DNA of 64,000 bases, taken from the NCBI GenBank assembly GCA_964446585.1, contig CAYUPI010000022.1, positions 1 to 64,000 of the forward strand, in the 5' to 3' direction. The notes under the pieces are model-generated. The model did no database searches. It was not told the DNA's origin and worked only from the letters and a program-made list of their open reading frames with translations. A program made the translations under genes and the position numbers. Within the stretch, counting starts at the first letter, position 1. Each line of letters opens with the position of its first letter. Below, one piece after another: positions 58,667-64,000 of this stretch. The DNA is from CAYUPI01 sp964446585 (GTDB lineage: Bacteria; Verrucomicrobiota; Verrucomicrobiia; Limisphaerales; UBA8199).

Positions 58667-59677
58667 TCATCGGGCGACCGGCACGTCCGGATCCAGCCCG
58701 TGCGCGAGCAACCACTCGCGGTTGAATATTCTGGAAATGTAGCGGATCCCTGAATCGCACAGCAGCGTGACGATCACTTGACCGGGGCCGCTTTCTCTGG
58801 CCAGCCTCAGCGCGCCCGCCACGTTGATGCCCGAGGAAAGCCCGACAAAAATCCCTTCTTCACGGAGCAATTGATAAACGATGCTCAGCGCGGTCTGGTC
58901 GGTTATGCGATAGGCATCGTCGATCTGAATCCCCCTCAAGTTTTCGGTCACGCGCGTTTGACCGATGCCCTCGGCGAAGGAATCACCATCCTGCGTCTTC
59001 AAATCCCCGTTCTTGAACCAGGAATACATCGCAGCACCATAAGGATCAGCGCATACAGTTTTGACCTTTGGATTCTGCTCTTTGAGAAATAGGGATGTGC
59101 CCGCCAACGTGCCGCCGGTGCCGACTGACGCGACGAAGCCGGTCACTTCGCCACCGGTCTGTTCCCAGATCTCCGGACCGGTGGTCTTGTAATGCGCAAG
59201 ACGATTGGCCAGGTTGTCGAACTGGTTGGCCCAGAACCATCCGTTTTCTTGCGCGAGTCGTTGCGCCTGTCGGTTGTAGTTGCCCGGATCGCTGTAGGGC
59301 TTTTCCGGCACGGTAATGACTTCCGCGCCCAAGGTCCGAAGCAGAGTGATCTTTTCCACCGATTGAGTTTCCGGGATAACAATCACTGTTCGATAACCCT
59401 TGGCCTGTCCCACCATGGCCAGGCCTATCCCTGTGTTCCCGGCGGTTCCCTCGACAATCGTCGCGCCTGGAGCCAGGAGGCCTCGAGCCTCACCGTCCTC
59501 GATGATCCCCAGAGCGGCGCGGTCCTTGACCGAGCCGCCAGGATTCATGAACTCCGCTTTGCCCAGGATTTCGCAGCCGGTGAATTCGGACAGCCGGCGC
59601 AAGCGCAGCAGAGGCGTGCGCCCGATGTGGCCTGCGACGCCAGCATAACGAGACGATTTCAAAACCATGCGGAACAA
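58667..59677 (-). CDS. cysteine synthase (O-acetylserine sulfhydrylase family)
   Basis: A 336-residue fold type II PLP enzyme that should make cysteine from O-acetylserine and sulfide. The PLP Lys is in NPGGSVKDRAAL; EGTAGNTGIGLA binds the substrate carboxylate; SVGTGGTLAGTS is the phosphate loop; the LSSGINVAGAL segment and LLCDSGIRYISRIF follow. Related cystathionine beta-synthase enzymes are close, and the group with the C-terminal CDSGIRYIS motif is often annotated as a cysteine synthase A-like group. An ATG at 59668 is an alternative start. Confidence 0.92.
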   Translation of the reverse strand: MFRMVLKSSRYAGVAGHIGRTPLLRLRRLSEFTGCEILGKAEFMNPGGSVKDRAALGIIEDGEARGLLAPGATIVEGTAGNTGIGLAMVGQAKGYRTVIVIPETQSVEKITLLRTLGAEVITVPEKPYSDPGNYNRQAQRLAQENGWFWANQFDNLANRLAHYKTTGPEIWEQTGGEVTGFVASVGTGGTLAGTSLFLKEQNPKVKTVCADPYGAAMYSWFKNGDLKTQDGDSFAEGIGQTRVTENLRGIQIDDAYRITDQTALSIVYQLLREEGIFVGLSSGINVAGALRLARESGPGQVIVTLLCDSGIRYISRIFNREWLLAHGLDPDVPVAR

Positions 59678-59747
59678 TCGCCGATTCTCCCAAGCAACGT
59701 GAGCAAAATTTGGTCACCTCCCCTCATTCGCCAAACGTGAGGCCGTC

Positions 59748-61895
59748 ATGTATCCTTTGCCTGAGAAACCGATGAAGCTGCTTCTCATCCCGGCCAGCCT
59801 GTTGGGTTTCTTTTGCGCCGTGAGCGCGCAGGCCGCCGCGACGCTGACCAACTCCTCACCGGTCAATGGCAATCTGGTGATCAGTTGGGACAGCCGAGGC
59901 TCTCTGGAACGGGCAGATCAACTCTCGGGTCCGTGGACTGGGGTTACCAACCCTCCGAATCCGTACACGAACGCAATTACGGGCGGTGCGAAATTCTTTC
60001 GTCTGAATCAAACGGTCGATGCCACAACCCTCCACAAGAAAGTCCTTTGCGGCTACCAGGGGTGGTTTCGCTGTCCCGGCGACGGAGGCAGTCAGTGGAT
60101 TCATTGGAGCCGTTCATCGAGCACGATCGCATCCAATACCCTGACGTTCGAGATGTGGCCGGACATGAGCGAATACAGCCACGCCTATCCTGCTCCCGGC
60201 TTCACGTATCCCGACGGCAGCCAGGCGTATTTGTTCAGTTCTCAGGATCAGCAGACGGTGGACCGGCATTTCGATTGGATGCTCAATTACGGCATCGACG
60301 GAGTCTTCGTACAACGGTTTGTCGTCGGAGTTTCGGGGCATCCCACGAACGTCCTGGACGACGCGCGCAAAGCCGCCAACCGCACGGGCCGAGCATTCGC
60401 GCTGACCTACGACATGAGCGGGCAGGATACCAATACCCTTTACAGCCAAATGACTGGAGACTGGATCTGGCTGGTGGACAATCTACACGTAACGCAAGAC
60501 CCGCGCTATTTGCATCACAACGGCAAGCCGGTGCTCATGGTCTGGGGCTTTTTCAGCGATAGATTTTCCGCCAGCCTCGCCAATCAAATTATCGATTTCT
60601 TCAAAACCAATGTGACGTATGGCGTGACACTCGTCGGAGGGGGAGAGTGGTGGTGGCGGACGGATACGGCGCAGGGTTGGTCGAACGTCTTCCGCCGCTT
60701 CGACGTGTACAGCCCGTGGAATGTGGGAAACGTTTCGATCGATGGCACGAACAAATACGCTTCGACAGCCTACTGGTCAGACGATTTGCCGGCCGCCACG
60801 AGTGCGGGAATGCTCTATCTGCCCGTCATTTATCCGGGATTCAGTTGGGATAACTTGCAACAAAAGCCTCCGGGCACGTCCCTGATTCCCCGGCTCGGCG
60901 GCGAGTTTTTCTGGAAGCAATTTTACGCCGCGGCAAACCTCGGCCTGGACATGGCGTACGTGGCGATGTTCGACGAGGTCGATGAAGGCACAGCCATTTT
61001 CAAGGTGAGCAACACGCCGCCGACGCAGGCCTATTTCGTTACTTACGACGGCCTGCCAGCGGATTGGTACATGCGCCTCGCAGCCGAAGGCTCGAAAGTC
61101 CTCAGCGGAGAAAGGCCGAACACGCCCACCATTCCGATTTTGCCCAGGCCGCCGCTGGCCGTCAGCCTCTCGGCCACTCCCACCAACGCCGCCGGCCCTC
61201 CTCTCACCGTCCAGTTCACGGCGCAGGCAACAGGGGGAACTCCCGCGCCAGTTCCTTTCGACACCACCGAGGATCACCTGGGAACCGTGACGGCAGCCGG
61301 TGAAAACAACGGCCTCAATGGCAACTGGGAAGTGGCAACCAATGCCTTCGACGACACCGTGGCCAAGTGGCTGGACTTTGCCAATGCCAATCCCGCCACT
61401 CGGGCCAGTTGGATTCAATATCGATACCCCGGCGGCTTGCAGCGTACGGTGACCAACTACACGATCATGTCCGCCAACGACGCGCCCGAGCGCGATCCCG
61501 CCGATTGGGCTTTGCTGGGCTCGAATGACGACGGGGTGACCTGGGTAACTCAGGATGCGCAAATCAACCAGGTCTTCGCGAATCGTTACCAGACTCGGTC
61601 CTATTCCATTCCTTTTCCGGCGGCGTTCAACATCTACCGACTCCGGATCGATTCGGTCGCCGACCCGTCCACCGCCGTGGCGATACAGTTGTCCGAGATC
61701 CAGTTGTTGGGGGCGCAAAAGTACATCTACTGGTGGTCATTCGGTGATGGTACGACCGCCGCTTCCGAGCAGATCGGCGCACCGGTTCAACAGCAGCATA
61801 CCTACACCAGCAACGGCATTTACACTGTCGTCCTCGGAGTCACTTATGGTGACTTCAGTGGGAAGAATACGATCCAAATCCACGTCGGACCGTAG
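59748..61895 (+). CDS. secreted glycosidase-like protein with split PKD domain
   Basis: A 715-residue exported protein; a signal lies at about 5-27. Residues 85-450 form a TIM-barrel-like domain (KKVLCGYQGWFRCPGDG, DWMLNYGIDGVFVQRFV, YDMSGQD, GGGEWWWR) resembling the GH71/GH99-like xylosidase/arabinosidase proteins of PVC bacteria. From about 475 a PKD domain begins (TPTNAAGPPLTVQFTAQATG) but is interrupted by a discoidin-like (F5/8 type C) domain of about 155 residues, then resumes with WWSFGDGTT and HTYTSNGIYTVVLGVTYG. Substrate is unknown; a plant or microbial glycan is likely. Confidence 0.83.
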   Translation: MYPLPEKPMKLLLIPASLLGFFCAVSAQAAATLTNSSPVNGNLVISWDSRGSLERADQLSGPWTGVTNPPNPYTNAITGGAKFFRLNQTVDATTLHKKVLCGYQGWFRCPGDGGSQWIHWSRSSSTIASNTLTFEMWPDMSEYSHAYPAPGFTYPDGSQAYLFSSQDQQTVDRHFDWMLNYGIDGVFVQRFVVGVSGHPTNVLDDARKAANRTGRAFALTYDMSGQDTNTLYSQMTGDWIWLVDNLHVTQDPRYLHHNGKPVLMVWGFFSDRFSASLANQIIDFFKTNVTYGVTLVGGGEWWWRTDTAQGWSNVFRRFDVYSPWNVGNVSIDGTNKYASTAYWSDDLPAATSAGMLYLPVIYPGFSWDNLQQKPPGTSLIPRLGGEFFWKQFYAAANLGLDMAYVAMFDEVDEGTAIFKVSNTPPTQAYFVTYDGLPADWYMRLAAEGSKVLSGERPNTPTIPILPRPPLAVSLSATPTNAAGPPLTVQFTAQATGGTPAPVPFDTTEDHLGTVTAAGENNGLNGNWEVATNAFDDTVAKWLDFANANPATRASWIQYRYPGGLQRTVTNYTIMSANDAPERDPADWALLGSNDDGVTWVTQDAQINQVFANRYQTRSYSIPFPAAFNIYRLRIDSVADPSTAVAIQLSEIQLLGAQKYIYWWSFGDGTTAASEQIGAPVQQQHTYTSNGIYTVVLGVTYGDFSGKNTIQIHVGP

Positions 61896-61910
61896 AGAGT
61901 GTCTAAAGAT

Positions 61911-61999
61911 TGCAGGAGCCGACGTAAGGAGGCTCTGATCAAAAAATCCAACGTCCCAAATCCAAAATTGATCAGAGCCTCCTTACGTCGGCTCCTACA
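61911..61999. repeat. family B inverted-repeat element, copy 2
   Basis: Two 31-base arms (61911-61941 and 61969-61999) pair with one mismatch around a 27-base loop. The core is shared with 50341-50416. It sits between two converging genes and could also act as a transcription barrier. Confidence 0.9.
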
Positions 62000-62038
62000 C
62001 CTGAAGGCATTTTCCAAACACGTTCTCGGGTCGGCTTG

Positions 62039-62731
62039 TTACATCCACAACTGGCGATCAAGAGAGCGATACTGAATCGCCTCCGAAATATGGTCGCTGC
62101 TGATTTGGTCGGCGCCGGCTAAATCGGCGATGGTGCGCGCCACTTTCAGAATCCGGTCGTACGCGCGGGCGCTGAGCCCTAAATCGGCCATGGCGAACTT
62201 CAGCAGCTCCAGCGTGGCTTCGCTAATCTGGCAATAAGCCTTCAACTCGCGGTTCTCCATGCGGGCGTTGCAGGTGATTATCGGTTTGTCCTTGAACCGT
62301 TCCTGCTGTCGTTTGCGCGCGGCAACTTCACGCTCCCGGATTTGTGCGGATTTTTCTCCGGTCCCATCATTCGAGATCTCGCGGAATTTCACCGCCGGCA
62401 CCTCGATGTGCAGATCGATCCGGTCCAGCAACGGACCGGAGATTCTGCCCAGGTAATTTTGAATCTCGCGCGGAGCGCACCGGCTTTCCGCGGGCATTTT
62501 ACCGTCGGGCGTTGGATTCATCGCCGCCACCAGCATAAATTGCGACGGAAACGTCATCGTGCCTGCCGCGCGCGAGATCGTCACGCGGCCGTCCTCGAGC
62601 GGCTGGCGCATCGTCTCCAGCACTCCCCGTTTGAATTCGGGCAATTCGTCGAGGAACAAAACCCCGTGATGCGCTAGCGAGATTTCACCTGGAGTCGGAT
62701 TGATGTTGCCACCCAGCAGTCCAGCGTCTGA
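62039..62731 (-). pseudogene. comM: ComM/YifB-type AAA ATPase, N-terminal half missing
   Basis: About 230 residues matching only the C-terminal half of the Mg-chelatase-like ComM helicase: SDAGLLGGNINPTPGEIS, the Walker B LFLDELPEFKR, RQPLEDGRVTISRAAGT, LVAAMNPTPDGK and GPLLDRIDLHIEVP. ComM is normally about 500 residues. Similarity stops sharply at about 62731; the frame continues to 62833 but that lead is unlike ComM. The N-terminal Lon-like domain and Walker A are absent. ComM promotes branch migration in natural transformation, so the loss may affect DNA uptake. Confidence 0.85.
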
Positions 62732-62745
62732 GGCCGTTGGTAGCG

Positions 62746-63018
62746 ATGCCTTTTTGTCACTTAAAGCTCTCACAACCCAAACCAAACAACACCAGTTACT
62801 TATGGAAAGCAAGCCGATACCCCGAGCATCCAAGGCACATTGGCGAACTAATCTTGAAGCACAGGCATGATCACAAGATTCCGGCCCACGTTTGCCAGAA
62901 AATGCTGGGTGTCGACAAGAGCACGCTGACCAACTGGGAGAATGGGAGGCATAAACCCAACCGGGAACACCTCGGAAAGATTAGGCGATTCCTAAACGGC
63001 TCTTCCTCTTTTGTTTGA
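62746..63018 (+). CDS. XRE-type helix-turn-helix protein
   Basis: A protein of about 90 residues. The last 60 are an XRE/Cro HTH (IGELILKHRHDHKIPAHVCQ in part, then LGVDKSTLTNWENGRHKPN and KIRRFLN). The N-terminal 30 residues are not part of the fold. The start is uncertain: an in-frame TTG lies at 62737. It begins within 15 bases of the comM breakpoint and points away from it, as expected for cargo of an inserted segment. Confidence 0.72.
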   Translation: MPFCHLKLSQPKPNNTSYLWKASRYPEHPRHIGELILKHRHDHKIPAHVCQKMLGVDKSTLTNWENGRHKPNREHLGKIRRFLNGSSSFV

Positions 63019-63063
63019 GCCGCTTGCCTTAGAAAGCAACCAAAGCCATCCTGTGTTCGGTCT

Positions 63064-63543
63064 ATGAGACACTTCCATAAGAATCTTCATTATTTGATGT
63101 ACAGGCAGGCCGAAACTCAGGTGTCGGTTGCCGAGTTCGTTGGGGTCAGTCAACCCTCTGTGTCGAATTGGCTTCAAGACACGATGCCGCAGGAAGAACA
63201 ATTGGAGAAAATAGCACAGTTCTTTCAAGTCCCACTTGATGATTTGGTCAATCACGCGTTGCCGCATAGAGAGAACATTCGGGCTCTTACCGAGCTTGAG
63301 CGCGTATTGAGGAAGCTGAAGTCAGACTGGGATGGGGTAGCACGGCGGCTGAAGGAATCGGCCGAGAAACTGGCTACGCAACGAGAATATTCTGGTGCTG
63401 TTCAGAATGACTGGATGGCAAGCGGGATGGAAGGTTGTTCCAATGAGCTGGCGAAGGTCTTGGAAGTTTATTTTCCGGACAATGCGCAGAACAAGAATCT
63501 CGACCACAAATCGCAGAGCAACGGTTCCTCATCGTCGACCTGA
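63064..63543 (+). CDS. XRE-like HTH protein with C-terminal coiled region
   Basis: A 159-residue protein. The first 65 residues form an HTH (YRQAETQVSVAEFVGVSQPS, then VSNWLQDTMPQEEQLEKIAQFF), and the following 50 are charged helices likely to pair. It follows the smaller XRE gene by 45 bases on the same strand. No target can be named; paired small HTH genes like these are typical of accessory regions. Confidence 0.72.
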   Translation: MRHFHKNLHYLMYRQAETQVSVAEFVGVSQPSVSNWLQDTMPQEEQLEKIAQFFQVPLDDLVNHALPHRENIRALTELERVLRKLKSDWDGVARRLKESAEKLATQREYSGAVQNDWMASGMEGCSNELAKVLEVYFPDNAQNKNLDHKSQSNGSSSST

Positions 63544-63549
63544 TTATTT

Positions 63550-64000
63550 TCAACTGGCCCAACCGAGTGCTGAGGCGTGTAAGTTCCGAAAATAAACATC
63601 AAACTCTTGGAGCTTTGCCAACTCAATTCCGTCCGCCTTTTCCATCATGGCTGCCAATTGAGATAATGCCTGCGGCAAAGTAAGCCACAAAACGTCCTCA
63701 CACTGTCCCAGCAGTCGTTTTGCCACGACTTCTTCGTGGTGTTTACGGGTGGCGCCGTCTAACAAATCAGGTCGTTCGTGGTGAATCAATTGTTTGCCAA
63801 TCGTTCTCAATCGAGGATCACGAAATCTTTCCACAATCGCCGGCCGGTTGGTCCAGTCAACACGGTGGAATGTCTCCATCAAGACTTCGTCCGATTTGTC
63901 AAAAAAACCATTGTAGATTTGCATCTCCACGTGAGGCGACGGGGGGAAGGTTTCCCGAGTGGCCTCAAAAGCAGAGATCAATCTCGCACGCAGTGCAGGA
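63550..64000 (-). CDS. exonuclease-like C-terminal fragment (runs off window)
   Basis: The frame is open to the window edge, so the 5' part of the gene lies outside. The visible 150 residues resemble the C-terminal region of some DnaQ/ExoI-like exonuclease proteins (VEMQIYNGFFDKSDEVLMET, then FRDPRLRTIGKQLIHHERPD). No catalytic DEDD residues are in this part, so the assignment rests on the tail alone. A TTG at 63981 is a possible but unlikely start. Confidence 0.5.
   Translation of the reverse strand, partial: PALRARLISAFEATRETFPPSPHVEMQIYNGFFDKSDEVLMETFHRVDWTNRPAIVERFRDPRLRTIGKQLIHHERPDLLDGATRKHHEEVVAKRLLGQCEDVLWLTLPQALSQLAAMMEKADGIELAKLQEFDVYFRNLHASALGWAS

Overview
The window looks like part of a scaffold from a Verrucomicrobiota genome, probably a metagenome-assembled or draft genome of the Pedosphaera/Limisphaerales type. 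This placement is an inference. It rests on several secreted sulfatases, Tat-exported oxidoreductases of the Gfo/Idh/MocA type, an H-X9-DG prepilin, very large PPC/PKD/RHS surface proteins, an IS66 remnant, GC-rich DNA, and a degenerate 'TSNIQ'-encoding repeat of the kind seen in PVC-group bacteria. A run of exactly 100 N (32469-32568) marks a scaffold gap. No rRNA operon or CRISPR array is present.

Layout. 1-55: 3' part of tRNA-His. 0.1-9 kb: a putative zincin, a di-haem oxidoreductase lipoprotein with a small exported partner, a NarL-type response regulator, a glutaminase-STAS-cNMP fusion and a sedolisin (S53) protease. 9-18.1 kb: a secreted catabolic block of three sulfatases, a PQQ-like beta-propeller, a TIM-barrel sugar isomerase-like protein and a Gfo/Idh/MocA oxidoreductase, probably acting on sulfated glycans. 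18.1-24.5 kb: glutamate dehydrogenase, QueE, a class III aminotransferase and a WecA/MraY-like glycosyl-phosphate transferase. 24.9-35.3 kb: two giant surface proteins, an RHS protein with a C39-like protease domain and a tandem PPC-repeat protein that spans the scaffold gap. 35.4-38.3 kb: an accessory spot with an IS66 fragment, tRNA-Ile(CAU), and a 2.2-kb island bounded by a 39-bp direct repeat of the tRNA 5' half; it carries a peroxiredoxin, a truncated sigma factor and a haloacid dehalogenase. 38.4-59.7 kb: mostly housekeeping genes (rpoD, pilT-like, rsmA, apgM, leuB-like, fabD, xerD-like, purC, NUDIX, cyclophilin, cysK) with several TPR proteins. 59.7-61.9 kb: a secreted glycosidase-like protein. 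62.0-64 kb: a comM-type gene broken next to two XRE regulators and a nuclease fragment.

The genes do not form one pathway. The strongest unusual signals are repeat- and junction-based. First, two small dispersed inverted-repeat families occur, and one copy is read in frame inside the class III aminotransferase. A second, different repeat is read in frame inside rsmA, and QueE also carries a non-standard insert. Second, the tRNA-Ile island duplicates the 5' half of the tRNA, so it separates the intact tRNA gene from its original upstream DNA. Third, the PPC protein is built of nearly identical 339-bp units that appear to be expanding and broke the assembly. Fourth, an IS66 tnpA fragment is frameshifted exactly at a run of eight G. 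Fifth, comM is cut at a sharp junction. A perfect 33-bp palindrome ending one base before the start codon of a MarR gene is a clear candidate operator.
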